Counted from the first letter of the stretch, positions 27,618-39,011 are shown. The stretch is 64,000 nucleotides of DNA from Domibacillus sp. PGB-M46 (GCF_022668875.1 NZ_JAKGCR010000005.1:1-64000), one strand, 5' to 3'. Numbers and translations: made by a program. The notes: generated from the sequence alone by a model not told the origin.

Positions 27618-28565
27618 ATGAAGCGCAAATTATTTTCAGTTTTACCGCTGCTTATGATCATAAGTGCTCTTTTCCTAGCCGCGTGTTCTCAGGAGAAAGA
27701 AGAAAGCGGGCAGGAAAAGAAATCAAATACAGAAGCAGAAACACGTACATATGCATCAGAAGAAGGTGACATTGAGATTCCGGCCAAACCAGAACGGGTA
27801 GCTGTCATGGCTGCTACGTATCCAGGGAATTTCCTGGAGCTTGGTGTAACCCCTGTTGCGATTACAGACTGGTCTGCTAAAAGCAAGTTTTTAGGTGATA
27901 AGCTAAAAGATGCAAAAGTAGTAGCCCCAGATGATTATGAAACGTTGATTGGTTTAGAGCCAGATTTAATTATTACGTATACAGGAGACGAAAACATGGC
28001 GAAATACAAAGAAATTGCGCCAACAGTCGGACTGTCTTACGAGAAATACAATTATCTTGATCAGCATCTTGAAATCGGCAAAATTTTAGGCAAAGAAGAA
28101 GAAGCCCAAAAATGGGTAGATGAATGGAATGCGAAAGCAGAAGAAGCGAAGAAAAAGGTTCAAGAGGCGATTGGAACAAATGCCACAGCAACTGTGGTTG
28201 AAACATTCGGCAAAGACACGTATGTATACGGCAAAAACTGGGGCCGTGGAACAGAAGTCATCTATCAGGCTCTTGGCATGAAGGCCCCTGAAAAAGTAGA
28301 AGCGGAAGCATTTGGACCAGGCTATAAGGCCATCTCGGCTGAAGCGATTCCAGAATATGCAGGTGATTATATTTTCGTTGGAGAAGGTGCCAACGTATCA
28401 TCTTCAACATTTATGGAAACAGAACTTTGGAAAAACATTCCGGCTGTGAAAGCAGGAAACGTGATCACATTCGACTCGGATTCTTTTTACTTCAATGATC
28501 CAATCTCAGTTGAAAAAGAACTTGACTTTATCGTAGACGCTTTAACGAAAAAAGCGGCGCAATAA
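27618..28565 (+). CDS. Iron-siderophore ABC transporter substrate-binding lipoprotein
   Basis: A 315-residue class III periplasmic-binding-type protein. A signal peptide ends in the lipobox LFLAAC with lipidated Cys23, then an acidic linker and the two-lobed domain (PERVAVMAATYPGNFLELGV, then GLEPDLIITYTGDE). It belongs to the FhuD/FeuA/YfiY superfamily; substrate (hydroxamate, catecholate or other ferric siderophore) cannot be decided from sequence alone. The start is ATG 27618; the longer frame upstream spans the promoter. It is the first gene of a Fur-controlled three-gene operon. Confidence 0.9.
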   Translation: MKRKLFSVLPLLMIISALFLAACSQEKEESGQEKKSNTEAETRTYASEEGDIEIPAKPERVAVMAATYPGNFLELGVTPVAITDWSAKSKFLGDKLKDAKVVAPDDYETLIGLEPDLIITYTGDENMAKYKEIAPTVGLSYEKYNYLDQHLEIGKILGKEEEAQKWVDEWNAKAEEAKKKVQEAIGTNATATVVETFGKDTYVYGKNWGRGTEVIYQALGMKAPEKVEAEAFGPGYKAISAEAIPEYAGDYIFVGEGANVSSSTFMETELWKNIPAVKAGNVITFDSDSFYFNDPISVEKELDFIVDALTKKAAQ

Positions 28566-28578
28566 AGGGAAGATCCGT

Positions 28579-29607
28579 ATGAATCATATAAGTGAATTAC
28601 AAGCAGGCTCCCGTCCAAAGACGGGAGTATTCGTTCTTTTAGCAGGATTTGCAGGTTTATTGATCAGTCTGGCGTTGTCCGTTTCGGTCGGGGCAGCAGA
28701 ACTGACGCTGAAAACGGTTTGGGAGGCCATTTTTTCATTTGATCCAAGCCGTAAAGCAGATCAAATTATTATGGGCATCCGTTTGCCAAGGGAGATTGGA
28801 GCGGCGCTGACGGGAGCGGCATTTGGAACAGCAGGAGCTATTATGCAAGGGGTTACACGTAACCCGCTGGCGGAGCCGGGCCTGCTTGGCTTGAATACAG
28901 GTGCAAGTCTTGGCCTTGCCTGTATGCTGGCCTTTTTTTCTGCCAGCTCTTATACAATGGCTATTCTTTTTTCTTTTGCTGGCGCAGCTGTCGGAGCTGT
29001 TTTATTATTCGGCCTGGCTTCAATCAAAAAAGGGGGCTTCTCGCCGCTGCGCATTGTACTCGCAGGGGCCGCCATTTCTGCTTTGTTAACGGCGCTTGGA
29101 GAAGGTGTCGCCCTTATGTTTCAGCTGTCACAGGACCTTGCTTTCTGGCAGGCCGGGGGTGTTTCCGGAACAAGCTGGCCTCAGCTTAAAGTGTTGGCTC
29201 CGGTCGTTGGAATTGGTCTGCTGACCGCTATTCTGCTGTCAAGATCGTTGACTATTTTAAGCTTTGGTGAGGAAATGGCTAAAGGGCTCGGACAGCGGAC
29301 AACGCTTGTAAAAGTGATTTTAATTTTGGTCGTGCTTATCCTCTCTGGGTCGGGCGTCTCTGTCGCGGGACCGATTATGTTTATTGGCTTAATGACTCCA
29401 CATTTAGTCCGGGCGCTTGTCGGAACGGATTATCGGTGGATTATTCCTGGCTCAGCTCTTTTCGGAAGCATGATGCTTGTGCTGGCTGATACAGCAGCCC
29501 GTATGATTAACCCGCCATTCGAAACACCGGTTGGCGCGGTCATTTCTGTTATCGGCGTGCCGTTTTTCCTTTATCTTATTCGCAAAAGGGGGCGGCTCAC
29601 ACAATGA
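28579..29607 (+). CDS. FecCD-family iron-siderophore permease, first subunit
   Basis: A 342-residue integral membrane permease with about nine or ten transmembrane helices. Family marks are IRLPREIGAALTGAAFGTAGAIMQGVTRNPLAEPGLLG and the ATPase-docking region with GLMTPHLVRALVG. It should pair with the next gene as a heterodimeric channel. It starts 13 bases after the lipoprotein gene and overlaps the second permease by four bases (ATGA). Confidence 0.9.
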   Translation: MNHISELQAGSRPKTGVFVLLAGFAGLLISLALSVSVGAAELTLKTVWEAIFSFDPSRKADQIIMGIRLPREIGAALTGAAFGTAGAIMQGVTRNPLAEPGLLGLNTGASLGLACMLAFFSASSYTMAILFSFAGAAVGAVLLFGLASIKKGGFSPLRIVLAGAAISALLTALGEGVALMFQLSQDLAFWQAGGVSGTSWPQLKVLAPVVGIGLLTAILLSRSLTILSFGEEMAKGLGQRTTLVKVILILVVLILSGSGVSVAGPIMFIGLMTPHLVRALVGTDYRWIIPGSALFGSMMLVLADTAARMINPPFETPVGAVISVIGVPFFLYLIRKRGRLTQ

Positions 29608-30608
29608 ATGATCATTTAAAGAAAAGAGCAAGGCGCGTTTTCACCGTGTCAGTTGTACTTCTTGTTGTTTTATTTATAGCAAGTGCTGCGTCGGGAAAAG
29701 CAGCTGTTCCGCCGATGCGTCTGCTAGAAACGCTGCTCGGTAATGGGACACCCAGAGAAGAGCTTATTTTATACAGCTTCCGTCTGCCGCGCATGATGAT
29801 TACGATGCTTGCCGGAGCGGCGCTGGCCGTCTCAGGCGCGATATTGCAAAGTATCTCCCGCAATCCGCTGGCCGATCCAGGAATTCTCGGCATTAACGCG
29901 GGAGCGGGCTTGATGGTCACCATTTACGCGTTGATCTTTACGCCGCAGTCTTCAACATTTTTATATATGGTGCCGCTGTTCGCATTTATTGGCGGCATGG
30001 TGACGGCACTCATCATTTCCGCAGTTTCCTATCATAAAACAGAAGGTCTTGATCCGATTCGTCTTGTTTTAGCAGGAGTCGGCATGGCGATGGCAATGGC
30101 GGGCATCATGCTGATCCTTGCTTCACAGTTTGACTCGCGCGAATACGAATTTATCGCCGGCTGGCTTGCCGGTGATATATGGGGTAATGACTGGAACTTT
30201 GTAAAAGCATTGGTGCCATGGCTGGTTATCTTGATTCCAGCCGTATTGTGGAAATCAAATGTATTGAATCTATTAAACTTAAATGAAGGCACTTCTGCGG
30301 GGCTTGGAGTAAGAGTCGGCAGGGAGCGGATTATGCTGCTGCTCCTATCCGTTGCACTTGCATCAGCAGCCGTGTCAGTGAGCGGCGGCATTGTGTTTAT
30401 CGGCTTGATGGCCCCGCATATTGCAAGAGGATTAACAGGACCTCGTCATCAGCATTTTGTGCCGGCTGCAGCGGTCATCGGTGCCCTGCTGCTTCTTGGG
30501 GCGGATACGATCGGCCGCCTGCTGCCGTTTACAACCTCTGTACCGGCAGGGATTATTGTCACATTGATCGGCGCTCCCTATTTTATGTATTTGATGGTTA
30601 AAAAGTGA
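29604..30608 (+). CDS. FecCD-family iron-siderophore permease, second subunit
   Basis: A 334-residue permease partner with the same fold: FRLPRMMITMLAGAALAVSGAILQSISRNPLADPGILG and GLMAPHIARGLTG. The start overlaps the previous stop as ATGA. It is the last gene of the operon: no ATP-binding subunit follows, since the strand switches after a strong terminator. In B. subtilis, FeuABC and YfiYZ-YfhA rely on the unlinked ATPase YusV, so a shared ATPase elsewhere is the likely solution here. Confidence 0.9.
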   Translation: MNDHLKKRARRVFTVSVVLLVVLFIASAASGKAAVPPMRLLETLLGNGTPREELILYSFRLPRMMITMLAGAALAVSGAILQSISRNPLADPGILGINAGAGLMVTIYALIFTPQSSTFLYMVPLFAFIGGMVTALIISAVSYHKTEGLDPIRLVLAGVGMAMAMAGIMLILASQFDSREYEFIAGWLAGDIWGNDWNFVKALVPWLVILIPAVLWKSNVLNLLNLNEGTSAGLGVRVGRERIMLLLLSVALASAAVSVSGGIVFIGLMAPHIARGLTGPRHQHFVPAAAVIGALLLLGADTIGRLLPFTTSVPAGIIVTLIGAPYFMYLMVKK

Positions 30609-30636
30609 TCTCCTGCACAATAAGATATTTCAATCT

Positions 30637-30677
30637 GTAAAAAAGCTTCCTCCTTTTAAAAGGAGGAAGCTTTTTTA
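30637..30677. terminator. Bidirectional terminator between the iron operon and ytqB
   Basis: A perfect 38-bp palindrome, 30639-30657 with 30658-30676, with A and T runs at the ends. It terminates both converging transcripts. Confidence 0.9.
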
Positions 30678-31256
30678 TATGGCCGGACGTTTTTCGATAG
30701 CGACAATAAAAGGAGGCGTGTTTACTTGGTTGATAAAGCCGTATTGCATCACGTGCGCCCGCTGCTGGTCAAGACCGGCAGCAAATTCAACTACCGCATT
30801 CCGCTCATCAGCGCCGCCTGTATGGCCATGGTATACAACGAGTACAATCAAACCGCCGGGTTTAAGCATATCAAACAGCTGGTGGATGGCTTCAATAGTG
30901 GTATCCGGTCTGGTAATGATTGATTTGTCACCTTTTGGCAGGTAGCCGAGATTAAAAATAGCCGCATTGATCCCTCCGTGGTAGAAGTCTGGAATATGCT
31001 TTCGGACCTCTTCATGGCCGCTATGAAACAGTGAAACACAGTTTGAGAAGCCCGCTTCTGCTACACGTTTTTTTGTATTATGAATTGCCTGTTCTTGAAC
31101 GTCGAACGCAAAAACGCGGCCGTCTTCGCCGGCCAGCCCGGCTAAAAATACCGTATCATGTCCATTGCCGGCTGTAGCATCGACAAAGCATGGGGCATCT
31201 GACAGGGTTTTTTGAATGAGAAGCCGCGCGAACGGCAAAATTCCATCTAGCGTCAT
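30675..31256 (-). CDS. mnmM: tRNA wobble-uridine methyltransferase MnmM (YtqB)
   Basis: A 193-residue class I SAM-dependent methyltransferase. In B. subtilis YtqB/MnmM makes mnm5s2U34 in tRNA by methylating the nm5 intermediate. The SAM-binding motif is FVDATAGNGHDT (about 24-35), the acidic loop is FAFDVQ, and an NPPY-like motif appears as NLGYLPKGD. The start is ATG 31256, overlapping the ytqA stop as ATGA, so the pair is translationally coupled. A longer in-frame form would extend well into ytqA and is rejected. Confidence 0.9.
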   Translation of the reverse strand: MTLDGILPFARLLIQKTLSDAPCFVDATAGNGHDTVFLAGLAGEDGRVFAFDVQEQAIHNTKKRVAEAGFSNCVSLFHSGHEEVRKHIPDFYHGGINAAIFNLGYLPKGDKSIITRPDTTIEAIHQLFDMLKPGGLIVLVVYHGHTGGADERNAVVEFAAGLDQQRAHVMQYGFINQVNTPPFIVAIEKRPAI

Positions 31257-32212
31257 GGCTGCACAATAGCTCCTTTGTAGAACTTGCCCTGCCACGTATC
31301 GCGCTTTTGCATTTCGGCATGAATGGCATTCAATACTTCCCATTTATTGACACTCCACATTGGACCGATCATCAGCTCGATTGGGCCGTCGCCCGTAATG
31401 CGGTGGACAACCATTTCCGGCGGCAGGATTTCAAGCTGGTCTACAACAAGCTTCGCATAGTCCTGCATCGATAAAAAGTCCAGCATGCCTTTTTCATACT
31501 GTTTGACAAGAGGTGTCCCTTTTAAGAGGTGCAGCAAGTGAATTTTAATGCCCTGTACATCTAAATCAGCGATAGCCTGGGCCGTCTCCATCATCATTTC
31601 GGGAGTTTCAAGCGGCAGGCCGTTAATTAAATGCGAGCAAATACGGATGTTGTGCTTGCGCAGCTTTTCAACGCCCTCCACATAGGTTTGAAAATCGTGG
31701 GCACGATTAATAATGCGGGCTGTTTTTTCGTGAACGGTCTGCAGGCCGAGTTCTACCCATAAATACGTACGCTCATTCAATTCAGCCAAATAGTCAACAA
31801 CGTCATCCGGAAGGCAGTCCGGACGAGTGGCGATCGAAATACCAACCACATCATCCTGCTTCAGGACCGTCTCGTATTTTTCACGAAGCACCTCAACCGG
31901 CGCATGTGTATTCGTATATGCCTGGAAATACGCCATATATTTTCCATGCTTCCATTTTTCGTGCATTTTTGTTTTTATATCATGAAACTGTTTTTCCAGC
32001 GGGTCAACCCGGTCACCGGCAAAATCACCTGAGCCTGCTGCACTGCAAAATGTACAGCCGCCAAAAGCAACCGTGCCGTCGCGGTTAGGGCAGTCAAATC
32101 CGCCGTCAAGTGCTACCTTAAATACTTTATGACCGAAGTGCTGCCGCAAATGGTAATTCCATGTATGATACCGTCTGTCGTCGCTTGCGTACGGAAACGG
32201 GTTTGTCATCAT
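31253..32212 (-). CDS. ytqA: Radical SAM protein YtqA (MnmL-type)
   Basis: A 319-residue radical SAM enzyme of the TIGR01212 family. The cluster-binding cysteines are Cys41, Cys53 and Cys56 in a CPNRDGTVAFGGCTFC arrangement, that is an extended first spacing. Further marks are ISIATRPDCLPDD, WVELGLQT and HLINGLPLET. Recent work assigns YtqA (MnmL) to removal of the carboxymethyl group of cmnm5s2U before methylation by MnmM; I am fairly but not fully sure of that. AAAGGAGG precedes ATG 32212. Minus-strand promoter TTTACC (32263-32268)-17 bp-TACAAT (32240-32245). Confidence 0.88.
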   Translation of the reverse strand: MMTNPFPYASDDRRYHTWNYHLRQHFGHKVFKVALDGGFDCPNRDGTVAFGGCTFCSAAGSGDFAGDRVDPLEKQFHDIKTKMHEKWKHGKYMAYFQAYTNTHAPVEVLREKYETVLKQDDVVGISIATRPDCLPDDVVDYLAELNERTYLWVELGLQTVHEKTARIINRAHDFQTYVEGVEKLRKHNIRICSHLINGLPLETPEMMMETAQAIADLDVQGIKIHLLHLLKGTPLVKQYEKGMLDFLSMQDYAKLVVDQLEILPPEMVVHRITGDGPIELMIGPMWSVNKWEVLNAIHAEMQKRDTWQGKFYKGAIVQP

Positions 32213-32239
32213 TCATTCCTCCTTTAAAGCTCGTTTTAA

Positions 32240-32303
32240 ATTGTAGCATGAAGAGGGAAGCGGGTAAAATGCGCTTGCATATTAGCTGGAATTTTTCTAA
32301 AAT
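32240..32303. promoter_or_regulatory. Divergent promoters of ytqA and leuS
   Basis: Minus strand: TTTACC (32263-32268), 17 bp, TACAAT (32240-32245). Plus strand: TTGCAT (32275-32280), 17 bp, TAAAAT (32298-32303). The plus promoter would start a leader of about 170 bases before leuS. Confidence 0.65.
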
Positions 32304-32350
32304 GAAAGGTAAAGATTAATGAAGAAAGCCGTCGGACTAATGCTCCATTT

Positions 32351-32400
32351 TGGGTAGAGAAAAACCTCTCCTGTCCCACTCGCTGGGCAGGAGTTTTCTA
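32351..32400 (+). promoter_or_regulatory. leuS leader: terminator hairpin with alternative pairing, T-box-like remnant
   Basis: The hairpin CTCCTG-T-CCCA (32368-32378) with TGGGCAGGAG (32384-32393) is followed by TTTTCTATT. Upstream TGGG (32351-32354) and GAG (32357-32359) can pair with CCCA and CTC of its 5' arm, giving an exclusive alternative fold. This layout mimics a T-box antiterminator/terminator pair, but the conserved AGGGTGGNACCGCG element and Stem I are missing. Confidence 0.5.
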
Positions 32401-32480
32401 TTAGGTCTACGATAAAGGCCGCAAAGGGCGGCGTATTCAGTTTTCGATCGGCAGTACATAAACGGAAGGCAGGTTTCAAC

Positions 32481-34892
<2,412 letters not shown>

Positions 34893-34911
34893 TGTTGAGG
34901 GGATGAAGAAT

Positions 34912-35220
34912 ATGATTCCAACGATTACAGCAGAAGAAGTACGCCAAAAACTCGAAAACGGCGAAACATTAGCCCTGATCGATGTTCGTGAAGAAGATGA
35001 AGTTGCAGAAGGCATGATCCCGGAAGCAGAGCATATCGTCATGGGAACCATTCCTGGTGAATTGGATCGCCTTGATCCAGAAACCGACTATATCATCGTA
35101 TGCCGTTCAGGTGTACGTTCTGAGAATGTGGCCCGCTTTCTCATTGAAAACGGCTTTAAAGCCACAAACATGACAGGCGGCATGCTGAACTATGCAGGTG
35201 AAACAGCACCGAAAAAATAA
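34912..35220 (+). CDS. ytwF: Rhodanese-like protein YtwF
   Basis: A 102-residue single rhodanese domain. The active-site loop is CRSGVRS with Cys64, and IDVREEDEVAEGMIP is the N-terminal family mark. It likely transfers sulfane sulfur or acts as a persulfide carrier; the partner is unknown. ATG 34912 is chosen because GAGGGG is directly against the earlier ATG at 34903. It follows leuS by 19 bases and is probably co-transcribed with it. Confidence 0.88.
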   Translation: MIPTITAEEVRQKLENGETLALIDVREEDEVAEGMIPEAEHIVMGTIPGELDRLDPETDYIIVCRSGVRSENVARFLIENGFKATNMTGGMLNYAGETAPKK

Positions 35221-35254
35221 AAAACTGTGCGGAGCGAGTCCGCACAGTTTTTTT
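35221..35254. terminator. Bidirectional terminator between ytwF and ytfP
   Basis: Stem 35225-35233 with 35239-35247, a five-base loop, extended by A/T pairs into runs on both sides. Confidence 0.88.
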
Positions 35255-35256
35255 AT

Positions 35257-36510
35257 TTACCGAACGCCTGCTGCATTAGTGCCGGCAATATGTCCGGTAA
35301 TAAGAGCCGCCGTAATATTGTAGCCGCCGGTATAGCCATGAATGTCGAGTATTTCTCCACAGAAGAAAAGGCCGTCTTTCTTTTTAGAAGCCATCGTTTT
35401 GGGCTCGATTTCTTTTACGGATACACCGCCGCCAGTTACAAACGCTTTTTCAATTGGCAATGTTCCGTGAACGGACATTTTAAATGACTTGAAAAGAGAA
35501 GCGAGTTCACGGATGGACGCTTCCGATAATCCGTTTCCAGGTGTATCAAGATCAATACCGGCCTGCTGGAGCAAAAAGTGCAGATATCGTTCCGGCACCA
35601 TTTTTTTAAAGCTGTTTTTCACTGCTTTTTTCGGTTCTTCTTTTATCGTTTTGCGGATGGCAACACCCGCGTCGTGTTCATTTCCGTCTGGAAACGCATC
35701 GATGGCCATTTGAACGGGAAACCCGTTTTTCCTGCCTTCTTTCACGACGTATTGGCTGCAGCGCAGGGCAGCAGGACCCGATAAACCGAAATGAGTAAAT
35801 AGCATATCCATTCGGTGAGTAACAAGCACTTTGCCTTTTTTATTGAGCACCGACAAGCCGACATCCCGAAGAGCAAGCCCCTGCATAGAGCGGTTTACAA
35901 TAAACGGCTCTTTTGACGTAATAGGTACTTCTGTCGGGAACAGCTCGGTAATGGTATGGCCTGCCTGCTGGGCCCATGGATAGCCATCGCCGGTAGAGCC
36001 TGTCTGCGGCACCGCTTTCCCGCCTGTTGCCAGCACTACTGCATTCGAATGAATATCTTCGCCGGAGGCCAGACGGACACCGCGTATATATTGCTCATCC
36101 ATCAATAATGAGTCAACAGGCGAGCCAAGGCGCATATCGACCCGAACGCGCTTAAGTTCACCGAGCAGTGCTTCCACAACGTCCTGCGCCCGGTTTGAGA
36201 CCGGGAACATTCGTCCGTGGTCTTCTTCTTTCAGCTTCACGCCGAGCTGTTCAAAAAAACGGATAATGTCTTCATTGCTGAACACAGAAAAAGCGCTGTA
36301 CAAAAAACGGCCGTTACCGGGAATGTGCCGGATAATTTCTTCAACAGGCAGGCGGTTTGTTACATTACAGCGCCCGCCGCCGGAAATTTGCAGCTTGTTT
36401 CCCGGTTTACGCCCTTTATCAATAAGCAGTGTGCGTGCGCCTGCACGGCCGGAGGCAATCGCTGCCATCAAGCCGGCTGGTCCGCCGCCCACGACGATTA
36501 CGTCATACAT
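35257..36510 (-). CDS. ytfP: NAD(P)/FAD-dependent oxidoreductase YtfP (HI0933/BaiN family)
   Basis: A 417-residue flavoprotein of the HI0933 family. The dinucleotide fold is [18 protein letters not shown], followed by [16 protein letters not shown], the ATGG motif in [14 protein letters not shown], and the C-terminal FAD motif [19 protein letters not shown]. The reaction and substrate are not established for the Bacillus protein. The promoter on the minus strand shares its -35 region with the divergent ytgP promoter. Confidence 0.88.
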   Translation of the reverse strand: MYDVIVVGGGPAGLMAAIASGRAGARTLLIDKGRKPGNKLQISGGGRCNVTNRLPVEEIIRHIPGNGRFLYSAFSVFSNEDIIRFFEQLGVKLKEEDHGRMFPVSNRAQDVVEALLGELKRVRVDMRLGSPVDSLLMDEQYIRGVRLASGEDIHSNAVVLATGGKAVPQTGSTGDGYPWAQQAGHTITELFPTEVPITSKEPFIVNRSMQGLALRDVGLSVLNKKGKVLVTHRMDMLFTHFGLSGPAALRCSQYVVKEGRKNGFPVQMAIDAFPDGNEHDAGVAIRKTIKEEPKKAVKNSFKKMVPERYLHFLLQQAGIDLDTPGNGLSEASIRELASLFKSFKMSVHGTLPIEKAFVTGGGVSVKEIEPKTMASKKKDGLFFCGEILDIHGYTGGYNITAALITGHIAGTNAAGVR

Positions 36511-36539
36511 ATAGTCACCTCATTGTTCGAACTTTGTTC

Positions 36540-36591
36540 ATTATAGCAGATGGCGAAAAAAATTGTCAGACACGAGAGAAAGAGGTACACT
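36540..36591. promoter_or_regulatory. Back-to-back ytfP and ytgP promoters sharing one -35 region
   Basis: Plus strand for ytgP: TTGTCA (36563-36568), 17 bp, TACACT (36586-36591). Minus strand for ytfP: CTGACA (36564-36569), 18 bp, TATAAT (36540-36545) with an extended TGC. The two -35 boxes occupy the same bases on opposite strands. Confidence 0.7.
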
Positions 36592-36630
36592 AGCAAGTGA
36601 TGTTTAAAGAGAAAAAGAGGGATTCAATGT

Positions 36631-38253
36631 ATGTCATCCAATTTGATCCGAGGGACGTTTATCCTCACACTTGGCACGTTTATATCTAAATTTCTTGGCT
36701 TGTTTTATGTTATCCCGTTTTACAGTATTATCGGAGGGGAAGATGCGGCAGCGCTGTATAGTTATGGCTACGTGCCCTATACGATTTTTATCAGTATTGC
36801 CACTGCAGGAGTTCCGCTTGCTGTCTCTAAATACATCGCAAAGTATAATGCGATAGAAGAGTATGCCGTTGGCAGGAAGCTGTTTAAATCGGGCATGGTC
36901 ATTATGCTGATGACCGGTTTTGCTGCTTTTCTTATTATGTACTCATTTGCGCCTTTCTTTGCACAATTATCATTAAATGGGGAAGAGACGACTTATACGA
37001 TTGAGGACGTCACGACCGTTATACGCGCAGTCAGCTTTGCTTTGATTATCGTTCCATTTATGAGCATCACGCGCGGATTTTTCCAGGGGCATCAATCAAT
37101 GGGGCCATCAGCCGTTTCAACGGTTGTAGAGCAAATCGCCCGCATTGCTTTTCTATTGGCTGGAGCCTATATTGTGATTTATGTGATGGACGGATCGGTC
37201 GTAACAGCGGTCAGCGTTGCGACATTTGCCGCTTTTATCGGTGCGGTGTTCGGGCTCATTGTGCTGTACGTGTATTTCTTCAAGCGAAAAAAGCATTTGG
37301 ACAAGCTCCTTGAGCAGGATAAAGGACAAGCAAAAGTTTCATTATTTGGGATGTATTCAGAAATTGTCGTATATGCAATTCCGTTTATTTTTGTCGGCAT
37401 TGCGATTCCGCTTTACCAGCTTGTCGACCAGTTAACCTTTTCCCGCGCTATGTCTCAAATCGGTTTAGCCGACCAGGCAGTATCGGCATTTGGGATTTTA
37501 AATTTCAGCACGCAGAAGCTTGTCATTATTCCCGTTTCCCTTGCCACTGCATTTGCCATGACACTTGTTCCGATGGTCACGAGCTCATTTGTAAAGGGAA
37601 AAATGGATGTTGTCACGCAGCAGCTGAATAAAACCTTTGAAGTACTGCTTTTTTTAACGGTTCCTGCGGCGGTCGGTATGGCGCTTTTAGCAGAACCGCT
37701 TTATACCATTTTTTATGAAGCGAGTGCGCTTGGCACAGACGTACTTCGTGTGTATGCACCAATTGCGATTTTATTTGCCCTATTTTCCGTTACGGCAGCC
37801 ATTTTACAAGGAATTAATGAACAGCGCTTTACAGTTTTAAGTTTATTGACCGGCATATTGGTTAAGCTGTCTTTAAATATTCCGCTTATTAAATTGTTTG
37901 AAACAGAAGGGGCTGTTTATGCGACTGCACTCGGCTACTCCACTTCTATTATCATCAATCTGGTTGTCATCCGTTTTTATGCCAATTACTCACTTCGCCC
38001 GCTTGCGAAAAAAATCGGCTTAATTATTGGGTTTAACGTAGTGATGGCTGTGGTTGTGATGGCCCTTTACGGGGTGCTGTCTTTCGTATTGTCGGCACAA
38101 TCGGACGGTCCTGCTTTATTGATTACCATCATCTGTGCTGGCGCTGGAGCCGTTGTTTACTTTGTGCTCAGCCAGAAGTTTGGCCTGCTTGATGAGGTAT
38201 TCGGTTCAAGGCTGGATGGAATTAAACGAAAACTACGCTTGAAAAAAGCATAA
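36631..38253 (+). CDS. ytgP: Lipid II flippase of the MurJ type, YtgP
   Basis: A 540-residue MATE-like polysaccharide flippase with about 14 transmembrane helices, which moves lipid II across the membrane for peptidoglycan synthesis (YtgP is one of two alternative flippases in B. subtilis). The start RGTFILTLGTFISKFLGLFY and the helix GVPLAVSKYIAKYNA are typical. AGAGGG precedes ATG 36631. ytzG begins 13 bases after the stop. Confidence 0.9.
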   Translation: MSSNLIRGTFILTLGTFISKFLGLFYVIPFYSIIGGEDAAALYSYGYVPYTIFISIATAGVPLAVSKYIAKYNAIEEYAVGRKLFKSGMVIMLMTGFAAFLIMYSFAPFFAQLSLNGEETTYTIEDVTTVIRAVSFALIIVPFMSITRGFFQGHQSMGPSAVSTVVEQIARIAFLLAGAYIVIYVMDGSVVTAVSVATFAAFIGAVFGLIVLYVYFFKRKKHLDKLLEQDKGQAKVSLFGMYSEIVVYAIPFIFVGIAIPLYQLVDQLTFSRAMSQIGLADQAVSAFGILNFSTQKLVIIPVSLATAFAMTLVPMVTSSFVKGKMDVVTQQLNKTFEVLLFLTVPAAVGMALLAEPLYTIFYEASALGTDVLRVYAPIAILFALFSVTAAILQGINEQRFTVLSLLTGILVKLSLNIPLIKLFETEGAVYATALGYSTSIIINLVVIRFYANYSLRPLAKKIGLIIGFNVVMAVVVMALYGVLSFVLSAQSDGPALLITIICAGAGAVVYFVLSQKFGLLDEVFGSRLDGIKRKLRLKKA

Positions 38254-38266
38254 AAGGAGTAACGCT

Positions 38267-38977
38267 ATGCGCTTAGATAAATGGCTGGCCAATTCTGGCA
38301 TCGGTTCCCGCAAAGAAGTAAAAAAGCTGTTAAAATCGGGAGCCGTAACAGTGAATGGAAAAGTAATAAAAGATGCAAAGCAGCACGTTCATCCCCAAAC
38401 AGATGAGGTGATGCTGTTTGATGAGCCGGTTGAATACCGTGAATTTATTTACTTGATGATGAACAAGCCGGCAGGGGTGATTTCAGCAACAGAAGACAAG
38501 CGGGACGAAACAGTGGTGGACCTGCTTGATGACATGCATAAGCATTTCGACCCGCACCCCGTCGGCCGCCTTGACAAAGACACAGAGGGGCTGCTTCTTT
38601 TAACAAATGATGGACAGCTCTCCCATGCTTTGCTTTCGCCGAAGCATCATGTCCCTAAAACATATTTTGCCCGCATCCGCGGCCATGTAACGGAAGAAGA
38701 TGCAGCAGCTTTTCAAGAAGGAGTAACGCTTGATGACGGTTATCATACAAAGCCGGGAGAGCTTGTTATTTTATCAGCAGGCGAGGAGTCGGAGATTGAG
38801 CTGACGATTACGGAAGGAAAGTTTCATCAAGTAAAGCGAATGTTTCAAGCCGTAGGTAAAGAAGTGCTTTATTTAAAAAGACTATCGATGGGCGGTCTTT
38901 TGCTTGACGAAGAATTGGAGCTTGGCGAGTACCGGGAAGTAACAGAGGAAGAGCTTGCTTTACTGCGTGAAAGCTGA
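38267..38977 (+). CDS. ytzG: 16S rRNA pseudouridine synthase, RsuA family (YtzG)
   Basis: A 236-residue RsuA/RluB-family enzyme with an N-terminal S4 RNA-binding domain (about 1-60) and a catalytic domain with Asp103 in GRLDKDTEGLLLLTNDG. FHQVKRMFQAVG is the typical C-terminal motif. The RsuA class modifies a uridine near position 516 of 16S rRNA; assignment of this exact site is by homology. It is co-transcribed with ytgP. A strong terminator follows. Confidence 0.88.
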   Translation: MRLDKWLANSGIGSRKEVKKLLKSGAVTVNGKVIKDAKQHVHPQTDEVMLFDEPVEYREFIYLMMNKPAGVISATEDKRDETVVDLLDDMHKHFDPHPVGRLDKDTEGLLLLTNDGQLSHALLSPKHHVPKTYFARIRGHVTEEDAAAFQEGVTLDDGYHTKPGELVILSAGEESEIELTITEGKFHQVKRMFQAVGKEVLYLKRLSMGGLLLDEELELGEYREVTEEELALLRES

Positions 38978-39011
38978 AAAAACGGCTGCCTGAAAAGGCA
39001 GCCGTTTTTTT
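38977..39011. terminator. Bidirectional terminator between ytzG and ytzE
   Basis: Stem CGGCTGCCT (38983-38991) with AGGCAGCCG (38996-39004), a four-base loop GAAA, flanked by A and T runs. Confidence 0.9.
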
